Positions 17,196-27,694 are shown, counted from the first letter of the stretch. The stretch is 64,000 bases of DNA from Herpetosiphon gulosus (GCF_039545135.1 NZ_BAABRU010000005.1:310001-374000); one strand, 5' to 3'. Program-made: numbers and translations. Notes: a model not told the origin generated them from the letters alone.

Positions 17196-17450
17196 AAGAA
17201 GATCATTGCTAATACAATAAACCATTACACAAGAGATGAAGGGTGAATTATGAGGGAGGAAATTAAATCATTCGTGGAATTCGTGGAATTCGTGGCTAAA
17301 AAACTTAATTTTGTGCTTTTCGTGTCCTTCGTGGATCAAAACATAGCACAGAGAACAGCGGAATCGACCAAATTCATCTGTTCTCTGGACTCTGTTCTCG
17401 GTAATCGCACAGTGCCTAGTTAGCACTGTTCCTCAGCAAGGAGTTGTGGC
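17196..17450. repeat. Spacer with inverted copy of the CACGAA repeat family
   Basis: From 17267 to 17345 the words ATTCGTGGAATTCGTGG, TTTTCGTGTCCTTCGTGGAT are the reverse complements of the words at 9173-9260 and 12781-12870. The permease gene's ribosome site CAAGGAG lies at the end. No promoter was clear enough to call. Confidence 0.5.
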
Positions 17451-18548
17451 ATGTCATCACAACCACAAACAGGCACGCAGCCGCTCTCAGGCAATAACGT
17501 CGGGATAGTGCGCATGCTGCTTGTGCCTCTCGCATTAATTATTTCAATCTTGGTCGGGCGTTGGAGCCTTGGCGTTATGAAAGATGCCGAAGCGCCACGG
17601 TTGTTGGTGGTTGGGGTGGCCTTGCTCGTCGGGGTCTTTGGCATCTGGATTGCCTACTGGCTCTGTAACGAGTTGCTCAATCTGATTCCTTCTGAGACGC
17701 TGCGCGAGAAGATTCGCCCAATAATTTTTGTTGGCCCGGCACTGGCGCTGCTAATTATCTACTTGGTTTACCCAACCGTGATGACGGCCTACTATAGTGT
17801 GCTCGATAAAAATAGCGAGGCCTTTGTTGGCCTTGATAATTTTGTCTTTGCCTTCAAAAATCGCACCATCCAAATTGCGCTGCGCAATAATCTCTATTGG
17901 ATTGTTGGCGTAACTACATTTAGCGTAGTTGGTGGCTTGATTATGGCGGTGCTGTTCGATAAAGTGCGCTATGAATCAGTTGCCAAATCGATGATCTTCA
18001 TGCCGATGATTATTTCGTTCGTCGGCGCAGGCGTGATTTGGCGCTTTATGTATGCCAGCAACCCGCCAGGTGTGGGCTTGTTGAATGCCTTTATCAGCAA
18101 TTTCGACTACAAACCTGTTGCATGGCTGATTAATAAGAGCGTCAATAATATCTCGTTGATCGTGATTATGATTTGGCTGCAAACAGGCTTTTGTCTGGTG
18201 ATTCTCTCGGCGGCGCTCAAGGCGATTCCTGCCGATATTATCGATGCAGCCCGGGTAGACGGCGCAAGTGAGCTAGATATCTTCTGGCGGATTATCATTC
18301 CTTCGCTCAAAACCACGATTTTGACCGTGGTAACGACGGTTGTGATCGCAGTGTTGAAGGTGTTCGACATTGTGTTTGTGATGACCAACGGCAACTACGA
18401 AACCGAAGTGATCGCCAACCGCATGTTTACCGAGTTCTTCCGCAACCAAAACTATGGCCTTAGTAGCGCCTTGACCATGATTTTGGTGATCGCCGTGCTG
18501 CCAGTGATGATTATTAATGTGCGGAACGCCCGCCGTCAGCGAGGGTAA
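17451..18548 (+). CDS. Sugar ABC transporter permease, MalF/UgpA type
   Basis: This 365-residue integral membrane protein has about eight hydrophobic segments and the permease EAA loop DAARVDGASELDIFWRI, where the ATPase subunit docks. The N terminus has two extra hydrophobic segments before the family core, which begins near residue 90 (RPIIFVGPALALLIIYLVY). CAAGGAG precedes the ATG. It is followed two bases after its stop codon by its partner permease. No ATP-binding subunit gene is present in the cluster, so a shared MsmX-like ATPase encoded elsewhere is needed (inference). Confidence 0.9.
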   Translation: MSSQPQTGTQPLSGNNVGIVRMLLVPLALIISILVGRWSLGVMKDAEAPRLLVVGVALLVGVFGIWIAYWLCNELLNLIPSETLREKIRPIIFVGPALALLIIYLVYPTVMTAYYSVLDKNSEAFVGLDNFVFAFKNRTIQIALRNNLYWIVGVTTFSVVGGLIMAVLFDKVRYESVAKSMIFMPMIISFVGAGVIWRFMYASNPPGVGLLNAFISNFDYKPVAWLINKSVNNISLIVIMIWLQTGFCLVILSAALKAIPADIIDAARVDGASELDIFWRIIIPSLKTTILTVVTTVVIAVLKVFDIVFVMTNGNYETEVIANRMFTEFFRNQNYGLSSALTMILVIAVLPVMIINVRNARRQRG

Positions 18549-18550
18549 TC

Positions 18551-19396
18551 ATGCGTATCCAACGTTTTTTCTCACGTTCATTTGTTCACTTCGCAGTTAT
18601 TACGATTGCCTTTCTCTGGACGTTGCCAACCGTCGGAGTGTTAGTTAGCTCGCTCCGACCCGAAAACGATGTCAAAACCTCGGGCTGGTGGAATGCGCTC
18701 AAACATCCATTCGAAGAATCGGTTTGGACGTTCAAAAACTATTCGGATGTGATCAATGCCAACGGCATTGACGAAGCTTTTGTCAATACCTTGGTCGTAA
18801 CAATTCCGGCCACGATTCTGCCAATTACCGTGGCGGCCTTTGCTGCTTATGCCTTTGCATGGATGAAATTTCCAGGCCGCGATTGGCTGTTTGCCATGGT
18901 GATTGGCTTAATGGTTGTGCCCTTGCAAGTGGCCTTGATCCCAATTTTGCGCTTGTATACCGCGACGGGGATCGCCGGAACCTTCCTTGGATTATGGCTG
19001 GCGCATACGGGTTTTGGCTTGCCGCTGGCGATTTATCTGCTCTACAACTATATTTCGCAACTCCCCGCCGATTTGATTGAATCGGCCAAAATCGATGGTG
19101 CTTCCGATTTCACCGCCTTTATGAAAATTGTACTGCCTCTTTCGACCCCCGCAATCGCCTCGTTTGCGATCTTCCAATTCCTTTGGATTTGGAATGACCT
19201 GCTGGTTTCGTTGGTGTTCTTGGGCACAAATAAAGTGTTGACGGTCAAACTTTCTGAATTAACTGGCTCGCTCGGCAATAAATGGCACTTGCTAACCGCT
19301 GGCGCGTTTGTCTCGATGGTCGTGCCGTTGGCGGTGTTCTTTGCCCTGCAGCGCTATTTCGTGCGTGGTTTGCTAGCCGGTTCAGTCAAGGGATAA
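18551..19396 (+). CDS. Sugar ABC transporter permease, MalG/UgpE type
   Basis: At 281 residues with six membrane segments it has the usual size of the MalG-type partner. The EAA loop reads ESAKIDGASDFTAFMKI, followed by VLPLSTPAIASFAI. It lies directly after the first permease and 4 bp before the GH20 gene, so all are one transcript. With the upstream lipoprotein it forms the importer for the sugar processed by the following enzymes. Confidence 0.9.
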   Translation: MRIQRFFSRSFVHFAVITIAFLWTLPTVGVLVSSLRPENDVKTSGWWNALKHPFEESVWTFKNYSDVINANGIDEAFVNTLVVTIPATILPITVAAFAAYAFAWMKFPGRDWLFAMVIGLMVVPLQVALIPILRLYTATGIAGTFLGLWLAHTGFGLPLAIYLLYNYISQLPADLIESAKIDGASDFTAFMKIVLPLSTPAIASFAIFQFLWIWNDLLVSLVFLGTNKVLTVKLSELTGSLGNKWHLLTAGAFVSMVVPLAVFFALQRYFVRGLLAGSVKG

Positions 19397-19400
19397 ATAC

Positions 19401-21200
19401 ATGCAATTATTACCAAAACCAAAAAGCCTTCAGCTTGCTGAGGGAAGCTATGCTTTACCCAAAATCTGGCAAATTAGCCTACCAACCCAGCTTGATCAAC
19501 GGGTTGCAGCCAGTTTGGCTGCACTTGGCGAATATCAAATAGTTGAGCAAGCCGCCAATTTGGTGCTAAAGCTTGATTCAAGCATTGCTCACGCCGATGG
19601 TTATCGTTTGCAAATTGCTGCTGATGGTGTGCAAATTATTGCCCAAACTGCGGCTGGCCTATTTTATGGCCTGCAAACGCTGCGCCAAATTCAACAACAA
19701 TCAGCCGAGCAATTATCCTATCTATTAATTGATGATGTGCCTGATTTTGTGGTACGTGGCTTTATGCTCGATATTAGCCGCGATAAAGTGCCAACCATTG
19801 CCACACTCTATGCGCTAATCGACGAATTGGCTAGCTGGAAAATCAACCAAATTCAACTCTACATCGAGCATACCTTTGCCTACCAAAACCACCCCACGGT
19901 TTGGGCTGATGCTTCGCCGCTGACCGCCGAGGAAGTACGGGCGCTCGATGATTTCTGTCTTGAGCGCTTTATCGAATTAGTGCCCAACCAAAATTGTTTT
20001 GGTCATATGCGCCGTTGGCTGACCAAACCTGCTTATCGTGATTTGGCCGAGTGCCCCGATGGCTGCGATACTGGCGACCCCGATTGGGGCTATTTCGAAG
20101 AACCCTTCACCTTGGCTCCCGAACACCCTGGTAGCATCGAATTGGTGCGTAGCATGCTCGACGAACTGTTGCCCAACTTCCGCACTCGCACGCTCAACGT
20201 CGGCTGCGACGAAACGGTTGAATTAGGTTTGGGGGCGAGTGCGGTGGCGGTTGCTGAGCGCGGCAAAGGTCGGGTTTATCTCGAATTTTTGCAAAAACTC
20301 TACCACGAAGCCCATTCACGCGGCTATGTGATGCAATTCTGGAGCGATATCATTTTGCATTATCCAGAGTTGGTCAGCGAATTGCCACGCGATGCCGAGG
20401 TGCTGATTTGGGGCTACGAGTCGCATCATCCCTTTGAAGAACAAGCCGCCACAATTGCCAAAGCTGGCTTGCCCTTCTACGTTTGCCCAGGCACTTCAAG
20501 CTGGAATACAATTGCAGGCCGTACCACCAATGCCTTGGAAAATATCGCTAGCGCCGCCAAACATGGCTTGAACCACGGAGCAAAAGGCTTTTTGATGACC
20601 GATTGGGGCGATAATGGTCACTGGCAACCGTTAGTCACCAGCTATCTCGGCTTGGCGATCGGTGCTGCCCGCGCTTGGAACGCCCTCGCTGAGCTTGATG
20701 TGGTTGCGTTGCTCGATACGGTGGTTTTTGCTGATAACAATAAGGTTTTGGGCAATTTAGTTTATCAATTGGGCGATGTCTATCGTGCGGTGCCGCCGTT
20801 GTTGCACAATACCTCATCGTTATTCCGCATTTTACAGGCCAACCCCGCAGTGATTGCCGAATTAAACCTTGATTGTGAAGATTTACATAATGCCGACGAG
20901 ATTTTGCTGCAACTGCGCAATGATTTGCAAACCACCAAACCGCAACGCGCTGATGGTGAGCTTTGCCAAGTGGAGTTAGCTTGGGCGATCGATTTGCTGC
21001 GCCATGCAGTGCAGCGCGGTTTGTGGGTGCTTGATCAACAGCCAAGCGAGGTTGCCAGTAAATTGCAACCAGAAATTGATGCACTGATCGAGCGTTTCCA
21101 ACAAGTTTGGCTGAGCCGCAATCGCCCAGGTGGCTTGCAAGATAGCTTGAAACATTTTGCAAGCTTGCGCGATAGCTATGGCGAGGTGCGTTATGCCTGA
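19401..21200 (+). CDS. GH20 family beta-N-acetylhexosaminidase, cytoplasmic
   Basis: The 599-residue protein has a GH20 N-terminal alpha/beta domain (about 1-110) and a (beta/alpha)8 catalytic domain from VVRGFMLDISRDKVP onward. The catalytic Asp270-Glu271 pair lies in LNVGCDETVELG, as the substrate-assisted mechanism requires. There is no signal peptide, so it should cleave terminal GlcNAc (or GalNAc) from oligosaccharides after import. The C-terminal 130 residues are helical. The gene is translationally linked to the permease upstream and to the GNAT gene downstream (overlap of eight bases). Confidence 0.87.
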   Translation: MQLLPKPKSLQLAEGSYALPKIWQISLPTQLDQRVAASLAALGEYQIVEQAANLVLKLDSSIAHADGYRLQIAADGVQIIAQTAAGLFYGLQTLRQIQQQSAEQLSYLLIDDVPDFVVRGFMLDISRDKVPTIATLYALIDELASWKINQIQLYIEHTFAYQNHPTVWADASPLTAEEVRALDDFCLERFIELVPNQNCFGHMRRWLTKPAYRDLAECPDGCDTGDPDWGYFEEPFTLAPEHPGSIELVRSMLDELLPNFRTRTLNVGCDETVELGLGASAVAVAERGKGRVYLEFLQKLYHEAHSRGYVMQFWSDIILHYPELVSELPRDAEVLIWGYESHHPFEEQAATIAKAGLPFYVCPGTSSWNTIAGRTTNALENIASAAKHGLNHGAKGFLMTDWGDNGHWQPLVTSYLGLAIGAARAWNALAELDVVALLDTVVFADNNKVLGNLVYQLGDVYRAVPPLLHNTSSLFRILQANPAVIAELNLDCEDLHNADEILLQLRNDLQTTKPQRADGELCQVELAWAIDLLRHAVQRGLWVLDQQPSEVASKLQPEIDALIERFQQVWLSRNRPGGLQDSLKHFASLRDSYGEVRYA

Positions 21201-21654
21201 TCTTTTGGTCAAATTGTATGAACTACCAAGCATCCCCAGCATTGCGGGCGTGACAATTCGTCGCGCCCTTGCCCCTGAACGCCATGTGGTGCTCGATTGG
21301 GTGGCGCGATTTTTCTACCCCGCTTGGCGTAGCGAGTGTGCAGTAGCCTTCAGTCAATCACCAATTAGCTGCATGATTGCCATCGAAGAGCAAAAGCTCT
21401 TGGGCTTTGCCTGCTACGATACCACTACTCGCAATTTCTTTGGCCCAACTGGCGTTGACCCCGATTGTCGTGGGCGTGGGGTTGGCACGGCTTTGTTGAT
21501 CGCGACCTTGGATGCGATGAAACAACTTGGTTATGGCTATGCGATTGTCGGCGATGCTGGCCCAGTTGAGTTTTATCAACGCACAGTTGGTGCAATTGTC
21601 ATCCCCGATTCGACTCCTGGGGTCTATCGTGGGATGTTGCAAGGGGACGCATGA
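21193..21654 (+). CDS. GNAT family N-acetyltransferase
   Basis: The 153-residue protein carries the acetyl-CoA loop VDPDCRGRGVGTALL and the following helix, as in GNAT enzymes. The ATG at 21193 is preferred because it overlaps the GH20 stop, as expected for translational coupling; an earlier in-frame start at 21157 would lie well inside the GH20 gene. It overlaps nagA by four bases. Lying between GH20 and nagA, it might act on an amino sugar, for example re-acetylating glucosamine, but the acceptor is unknown. Confidence 0.82.
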   Translation: MPDLLVKLYELPSIPSIAGVTIRRALAPERHVVLDWVARFFYPAWRSECAVAFSQSPISCMIAIEEQKLLGFACYDTTTRNFFGPTGVDPDCRGRGVGTALLIATLDAMKQLGYGYAIVGDAGPVEFYQRTVGAIVIPDSTPGVYRGMLQGDA

Positions 21655-22787
21655 GCAGCCTACGTTTTGAAAATGCCACGATCTATACACCTGAGCTAAG
21701 TGCGGCGCGAAGCTTGGCAATAGCTGATGGTCTTGTGGCGGAAGCTGCTCCCACAGCACCCTGCTACGATCTGACCGATCTGATTGTTGTGCCGGGCTTG
21801 ATCGATTTGCAACTCAACGGGGCATTTGGTCACGATTTTACTAGCGATCCTAAAACGATTAGCGCGGTTGCTGTTGGCTTGCCGCAATATGGCGTGACAG
21901 CCTTTTTGCCAACAATTATCACCTCGCCGCTCAGCCAAGTTGCGGCGGCTCAACAGGTGGTGCAGCAGGGTAATTTTGCTGGTTCGCGGGTGTTGGGCTT
22001 GCATCTCGAAGGGCCGTTTCTCAACCCAGCCAAGCGTGGTGCGCATAATCCCAACCATTTGCAAAACCCCAGTTTGGCAGCGATTAAAACATGGTCGTCA
22101 GCCAATGGCGTGCGCTTGGTAACCTTGGCTCCCGAGCTTGATGCCGCCGACGAAGTGATTCAAGCCTTGGTCGAGCGAGGCGTGTTGGTCAGTGCTGGCC
22201 ATTCCGAAGCCACGTTTGCAGAAGCTGAGGCCAGTTTTAATCAAGGCATTCGTGCGGTAACCCATTTGTTCAACGCCATGCCGCCATTGCACCATCGTGA
22301 GCCAGGTTTAGCCGGAGCCGCCTTGAGCGATCAACGCATCACGATCGGCTTGATTCCCGATGGTGTCCACGTTCATGCTGGCTTGGTACGCCATATTTGG
22401 CACAGCGCTAGCCAACGGATTGCAATTGTTAGCGATGCTCAAGCTGCGCTCGGCATGCCCGATGGCGAATATCTGCTTGGCGACACGACCCTGACCGTGG
22501 CTAATGGCGAGGCCCGCCGCAGCGATGGCCGTTTGGCGGGCAGCGTGTTGGCGATGGATCAAGCTTTACGTAATATTCAGGCTTGGACGAATAGCCCACT
22601 TGAGCAGATTTTGCCAGCCTTTACCACGATTCCGGCTAATTTGTTGGGCTTGGCTCACTATGGCCGCATCGCAATCAATAACCCTGCTGATTTAGTGATT
22701 TTTGATCAGCACTATCACGTTGTTGCCACGCTTGTTGGCGGCAACATCGTCTATGGTTCTACAACCTTGGAGCAACGTCAATGCTAA
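21651..22787 (+). CDS. nagA: N-acetylglucosamine-6-phosphate deacetylase
   Basis: NagA removes acetate from GlcNAc-6-phosphate in the cytoplasm. The 378 residues show the amidohydrolase pattern: metal-binding Glu120 in [10 protein letters not shown], His184 in SAGHSEAT, His205 in THLFNAM and catalytic Asp262 in VSDAQAALG. The start overlaps the GNAT stop and the 3' end overlaps the SIS gene by seven bases, so the genes are tightly coupled. Together with the ROK kinase it makes the standard route GlcNAc, GlcNAc-6-P, GlcN-6-P. Confidence 0.93.
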   Translation: MSSLRFENATIYTPELSAARSLAIADGLVAEAAPTAPCYDLTDLIVVPGLIDLQLNGAFGHDFTSDPKTISAVAVGLPQYGVTAFLPTIITSPLSQVAAAQQVVQQGNFAGSRVLGLHLEGPFLNPAKRGAHNPNHLQNPSLAAIKTWSSANGVRLVTLAPELDAADEVIQALVERGVLVSAGHSEATFAEAEASFNQGIRAVTHLFNAMPPLHHREPGLAGAALSDQRITIGLIPDGVHVHAGLVRHIWHSASQRIAIVSDAQAALGMPDGEYLLGDTTLTVANGEARRSDGRLAGSVLAMDQALRNIQAWTNSPLEQILPAFTTIPANLLGLAHYGRIAINNPADLVIFDQHYHVVATLVGGNIVYGSTTLEQRQC

Positions 22788-23827
22788 CCCAAAGCCATCT
22801 TTATCGCGAAATTTATGAGCAACCCCAATCGTTGGCGCGGCTACTTGAGGCCGAAAAAGCGACGGTTGCCAAATTGGCGGCGGCCATTCGCGAACGTAAT
22901 ATTAGCCAAATTGTAATTGCCGCGCGTGGCACCAGCGATAATGCTGCTCGCTACGCCCAATATTTGCTTGGCTCACTCAACGGTATTTTAGTCACCTTAG
23001 CCACACCCAGTCTGTTTTCAATCTATCAACGCCCACCGATTTTGGGCAATGTCTGTGTCTTGGGCATCAGCCAAAGTGGCAAAAGCCCCGACATCGTGGC
23101 TGTACTGACCGAAGCTCGCAAACAAGGCGCACTAACCGCCGCAATCACCAACAAAACCGATTCGCCCTTAGCCCAAGTTGGCGATTTTGTGATCGATTTA
23201 CACGCTGGTGAGGAATTGGCAGTTGCTGCAACTAAAAGTTATACTGCTCAACTGGCCGCGATTGCCTTGCTCAGTACTGCCTTGGCCGATGATCCGGCCA
23301 TGAACCAAGCCTTGGAGCGCTTGCCCCGTGTTGTTGGCGACACCCTGAGCAACTTGCCTGATATGGCGAATGTGGTGCAGCGCTATCGTTATATGCAGCA
23401 ATGTGTCGTGATTGGCCGAGGCTACAATTATTCAACCGCCTTTGAATTAGCGCTTAAACTCAAAGAATTGACCTATACGATTGTGCAGCCCTACAGCAGC
23501 GCCGACTTTTTGCATGGCCCTGTGGCAGTGCTCGAACAGGGCTTTCCGGTAGTTGTAATCGCGCCAAGTGGTCAGATGTTGCCCGAAATGCAAAGTTTTA
23601 TCCAAACCATTCGTGAGCGTGGCGCAGAAATTCTGGCAATCAGCGATGATCACGATACTCTGCGGTTGAGCCGCACCGCCTTGCGTACGCCAACTGGCTT
23701 GCCCGAATGGCTCTCGCCAATTATCAATATTGTGCCCGGCCAACTGCTGGCCTTGCATCTGGCTCACACCCGCGATTTCGATGTTGATCAGCCACGTGGT
23801 TTACGCAAAGTTACTGAAACTCGCTAA
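22781..23827 (+). CDS. Tandem SIS-domain glucosamine-6-phosphate deaminase/isomerase (NagB-II or AgaS like)
   Basis: The 348 residues hold two SIS domains. The first has [17 protein letters not shown] and [15 protein letters not shown]; the second has [20 protein letters not shown] and [13 protein letters not shown]. This is the isomerase half of GlmS without the glutaminase domain, the arrangement of NagB-II deaminases. It should turn glucosamine-6-phosphate into fructose-6-phosphate plus ammonia and so finish the pathway. It ends the operon and is followed by a clear terminator. Confidence 0.87.
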   Translation: MLTQSHLYREIYEQPQSLARLLEAEKATVAKLAAAIRERNISQIVIAARGTSDNAARYAQYLLGSLNGILVTLATPSLFSIYQRPPILGNVCVLGISQSGKSPDIVAVLTEARKQGALTAAITNKTDSPLAQVGDFVIDLHAGEELAVAATKSYTAQLAAIALLSTALADDPAMNQALERLPRVVGDTLSNLPDMANVVQRYRYMQQCVVIGRGYNYSTAFELALKLKELTYTIVQPYSSADFLHGPVAVLEQGFPVVVIAPSGQMLPEMQSFIQTIRERGAEILAISDDHDTLRLSRTALRTPTGLPEWLSPIINIVPGQLLALHLAHTRDFDVDQPRGLRKVTETR

Positions 23828-23850
23828 ATGTTCAAACAATCGATTTACTA

Positions 23851-23885
23851 CCAAGCCTTGCGATATTGCAAGGCTTGTGGTTTTT
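23851..23885 (+). terminator. Rho-independent terminator of the amino-sugar operon
   Basis: CAAGCCTTGC pairs with GCAAGGCTTG around GATATT, followed within three bases by TTTTT. It begins 24 bases after the stop codon of the SIS gene. Confidence 0.88.
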
Positions 23886-23905
23886 AGCAGACTAAGAGTT
23901 TGTGA

Positions 23906-24406
23906 CTATTCTGCTTCTAAGTTGGCACAAGGGATTTTTACATCATAAAAATTCTCAAGGTAGGTGACACCAAAACTAATTGACAAAGGTGTCTGGAATC
24001 CCTGATAACTATATAGTAATAGATAGATTCCTGGCTCAAGTGCTGGCAATGTCCATTCATACTGGATTTCAGGATCATTTGGTTGGAGTATGATTGGATC
24101 GGGTGATTGCCAGTCGAACTGCTGCTGGCTTGTCGCCCGAAACGGGCCTTTCACCATAAATGTCAGTTGGTCAAACTCTAGATCGACTGTGCCTGCTTGG
24201 AGTGTAATCTGAATGGTTATCGGTTCATCACGCTCAAAACAGTTTTTTGCAATATGAATGAGGGCTTGGTCACCAAAAAGATTCCCTTGTTCATCAAGTT
24301 TATAGGTTATTGGCCCTGAGGTTGGATCGGGTTGGGTCGGGCCACACGATCCAAAAATGGGCATAAAAGCCAGCGCTACAATCAAACTCATCCAAATATG
24401 TCTCAT
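23906..24406 (-). CDS. Small lipoprotein of unknown function
   Basis: The start at 24406 (MRHIWMSLIVALAF) is chosen because GGAG lies upstream; the in-frame ATG at 24442 has no ribosome site. The 166-residue product has a signal peptide ending in a lipobox-like FGSC and a mainly beta-rich mature part with only two further cysteines. The pattern VDLEFDQLTFMVKGPF and TLPALEPGIYLLLYSYQGF suggests an Ig-like beta-sandwich. No family is recognised. Confidence 0.7.
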   Translation of the reverse strand: MRHIWMSLIVALAFMPIFGSCGPTQPDPTSGPITYKLDEQGNLFGDQALIHIAKNCFERDEPITIQITLQAGTVDLEFDQLTFMVKGPFRATSQQQFDWQSPDPIILQPNDPEIQYEWTLPALEPGIYLLLYSYQGFQTPLSISFGVTYLENFYDVKIPCANLEAE

Positions 24407-24717
24407 TAAGCTAACTCCTTGGTCATAGCAATACATGATCATCTATGGTGATCGTAGCACCCAGAAATGGCTTTAAACTGGATTTTTCTTCAAAGCACAC
24501 CGCCTGTTTACATCCATTGCGAGGATATGCCGAATTGATTGTGGAGTTTAAGTAGGAGTGCATAGGATACCGATATTGTCGTTTCACAATAGCTTAGCAA
24601 TATGTGCAAAATCCAGAAACATTCAAAAAATTTATCATAGAAGCGGTGATTAGCTTGCCGTCAGAACATGGCAATGCTAAACTATGCTTCCTGTGATATA
24701 CGGCAAGGAGACGTGCA
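24407..24717. other. Intergenic region between the lipoprotein and the toxin-antitoxin pair
   Basis: A possible promoter for the pair is TTGCCG (24655-24660), 17 bases, TAAACT (24678-24683), each four of six to consensus. AAGGAG lies before the antitoxin start. I see no gene or repeat in the rest. Confidence 0.4.
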
Positions 24718-25056
24718 ATGCCTACAATTACTGTTCCTGAAGCCTTGGCGCTGCGCTTACAACAACATGCTTTGGCCCACCATCAATCGGTGGACACACT
24801 GGCTATCAGCTTATTAACAAGTGCTTTAGATACCGTGGCCGATCCTCAGGTGCTTGCTGTCGTCCAACGAATTCAATCTATGCCGCCCAACCCAACCCAA
24901 ATTCGGCCAGCCCAAGGATCACTCGCAGCAGCACTTCACGATGATCAGGGATCTGATCCTGTGATTGGTCAGGCGTGGGATGCAGCGTGGCAAGAGGTTG
25001 AAACCACAATTCATCGACTGAATGCTGATGATGCAGCCCACGAGAGACCTCGCTAG
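24718..25056 (+). CDS. Putative VapB-like antitoxin
   Basis: This 112-residue protein precedes a PIN-domain toxin by one base. Its N terminus (ITVPEALALRLQQHALAHHQ, then VDTLAISLLTSALDT) has the beta-strand plus two helices pattern of a ribbon-helix-helix dimerisation and DNA-binding unit. The acidic, flexible C terminus (EVETTIHRLNADDAAHERPR) would be the toxin-binding tail. The role is inferred mainly from position and size. Confidence 0.7.
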   Translation: MPTITVPEALALRLQQHALAHHQSVDTLAISLLTSALDTVADPQVLAVVQRIQSMPPNPTQIRPAQGSLAAALHDDQGSDPVIGQAWDAAWQEVETTIHRLNADDAAHERPR

Positions 25057-25057
25057 G

Positions 25058-25462
25058 ATGGCAATTTACCTGTTAGATACGAATCACGCCTCGCCATTAA
25101 TTACCGCAGGCCATCCGCTGCGACACCGCGTGATCACGGCGATTGCCAGTGGGGAAACCTTTGCGATCTATGTTCCGATGGTGACTGAACTGATTTTTGG
25201 AATTGGTCTGCTACCGCGTGCAGTGGCGAATCGAGCAGCATGGGCGCAGATCCAACCGTTATTTCCGTGTTATTTACCTGATGAGGTTGATGCTGTTCAT
25301 GCGGCTGATCTCCAAATCGCCTTACGCCGCCAAGGTCGCCAATTAGCGACTGTCGATGCCTTGATTGCAACTCTCGCCCTGCGCTATGGCTTAGTATTGC
25401 TAACCACCGATAAGGACTTCGACGCAGTTCCAGAACTTCGCATTGAAAACTGGCTTTGCTGA
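25058..25462 (+). CDS. PIN-domain ribonuclease, VapC-like toxin
   Basis: The 134-residue protein is a complete PIN domain. It begins MAIYLLDTNHAS with catalytic Asp7, then Glu44 in VTELIFG, Asp100 in LATVDALIA and Asp118 in LLTTDKDFDAV. The ATG at 25058 is chosen over the in-frame ATG at 25022 because the PIN strand starts there and it follows the antitoxin stop by one base. VapC toxins cleave tRNA or rRNA when freed from the antitoxin (family knowledge). Confidence 0.87.
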   Translation: MAIYLLDTNHASPLITAGHPLRHRVITAIASGETFAIYVPMVTELIFGIGLLPRAVANRAAWAQIQPLFPCYLPDEVDAVHAADLQIALRRQGRQLATVDALIATLALRYGLVLLTTDKDFDAVPELRIENWLC

Positions 25463-25552
25463 TCATAAATCAATCATTCGTATAATTCGTGACTAAAAAC
25501 TCCGCAGAAAAACCAAACCTTAGAGCATTGGGCAATAAGCTAAGAGAAATAG

Positions 25553-26614
<1,062 letters not shown>

Positions 26615-26624
26615 GAAATGTACT

Positions 26625-26655
26625 GAGGCGTTGGATGTTTCCAGCGCCTCTTTTT
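26625..26655. terminator. Bidirectional Rho-independent terminator
   Basis: GAGGCGTTGG (26625-26634) pairs with CCAGCGCCTC (26641-26650) around ATGTTT, followed by TTTTT. It lies between the aldo/keto reductase and the convergent secreted-protein gene and overlaps the end of the latter. Confidence 0.85.
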
Positions 26656-27361
26656 ATTTATCAGGTGGATTTGGCCCAGGAATTGGCTCTGGTTCAACGA
26701 TTGGCTCAAGCCCAGTTAATTCGCTGCCCAACCGCCCTAACAACACCTTAAATTGGTCGGGATTATCAGGATGCCACTCAAAGCGAGCGCGTTCAAACCA
26801 TTGGGTAATCACTTGGTCGCCATCAGCATTAATTTCATATTGAGCGCTGGTTAGCGGCAATCCAAACAATTGCAACGAACGCGCATAGCTATCCAAGCCA
26901 GCGGTGGTTGTGCCATGGCTCTCCCAATATTGCTTAAAGCCCATCCCCAGATCTTGATTACAGACATTATGGCCAGTTTCGCCAAACCACAAACAATCGG
27001 CGGCTGGGCGGCGGGCGGCTGGCTCCAATTCGCGGTTGAGTTGGGCGAGGCGCTCTTTGCCCAGCAAGCCAATTTGAATCTCGTAGGGCGTGCCTGTCAA
27101 ATTGCTATGATGCTCCAAGCGTTGGCGTTCAGTCCATTGGATGCTTAGAGTTGGGCCATGATCGGGAGCTTGGTAGCGTGCTTTGGCCGTAATTGGGTAG
27201 CCAAAAACTGGCAGGCCGCCGTTATCACGCCAATAATTGTCAAATGGCGCTTCAACACAATAGGCCTTGAGTTCGGGGAAACAATAGCTGCTAGCGGCGG
27301 TACTAGCATGAATTGGCACAATTAACAGAATTGCCAGCATCAACCATTTCAATTGCTTCAT
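26654..27361 (-). CDS. Secreted protein with two WFER-type repeats
   Basis: Starting at 27361 (AAGGAG upstream; MKQLKWLMLAILLIVPIHAS is a signal peptide), the product has 235 residues. Two related units are seen, each starting near a 'GLPVFGYPIT' or 'LQLFGLPLT' segment. Each continues through WTERQRLEHH or WFERARFEWH into IGLLGKERL or LLGRLGSEL. Repeats of this kind are frequent in secreted Chloroflexota proteins (recollection, not searched); their ligand is unknown. Four cysteines may form disulfides. A Pro-rich tail ends the protein. Confidence 0.75.
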   Translation of the reverse strand: MKQLKWLMLAILLIVPIHASTAASSYCFPELKAYCVEAPFDNYWRDNGGLPVFGYPITAKARYQAPDHGPTLSIQWTERQRLEHHSNLTGTPYEIQIGLLGKERLAQLNRELEPAARRPAADCLWFGETGHNVCNQDLGMGFKQYWESHGTTTAGLDSYARSLQLFGLPLTSAQYEINADGDQVITQWFERARFEWHPDNPDQFKVLLGRLGSELTGLEPIVEPEPIPGPNPPDK

Positions 27362-27694
27362 CGCAAAACTCCTTGCTTTTGATTGCGAGTATAGCACAAA
27401 CCATATAGCTCTAACCGCTTTTTTAACCACGAAGAGCACGAAGGTGAGGGACGAAAATAGACAATAATAATCCACAACACACATATTAGGGGTGCAGGGG
27501 ATGAAACCCCCTGCGTTTCCCGCCTTGAGGCGGGACGGAAGGGTGGTGAACCATTACGAATGATATAGATCAATGAATCAGCCATGATGAACCCTAGATT
27601 AATTTTAGTGAATAATTACTAAATTTTTTAAGTTTATTCTTTAGATATTTTTACTATAATCTAGCTATGTTCAATGATGATCAGGAGGCTAGGA
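27362..27694. other. Divergent intergenic region with two hairpins and a consensus -10
   Basis: 27421-27450 holds a CACGAAGAGCACGAAGG repeat. Two hairpins follow: GCAGGGG with CCCCTGC (27494-27514) and CCCGCC with GGCGGG (27519-27534). A perfect TATAAT lies at 27655-27660, 35 bases before the glycosidase start, without a good -35 partner. AGGAGG at 27683-27688 is the ribosome site of the glycosidase. Confidence 0.5.
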
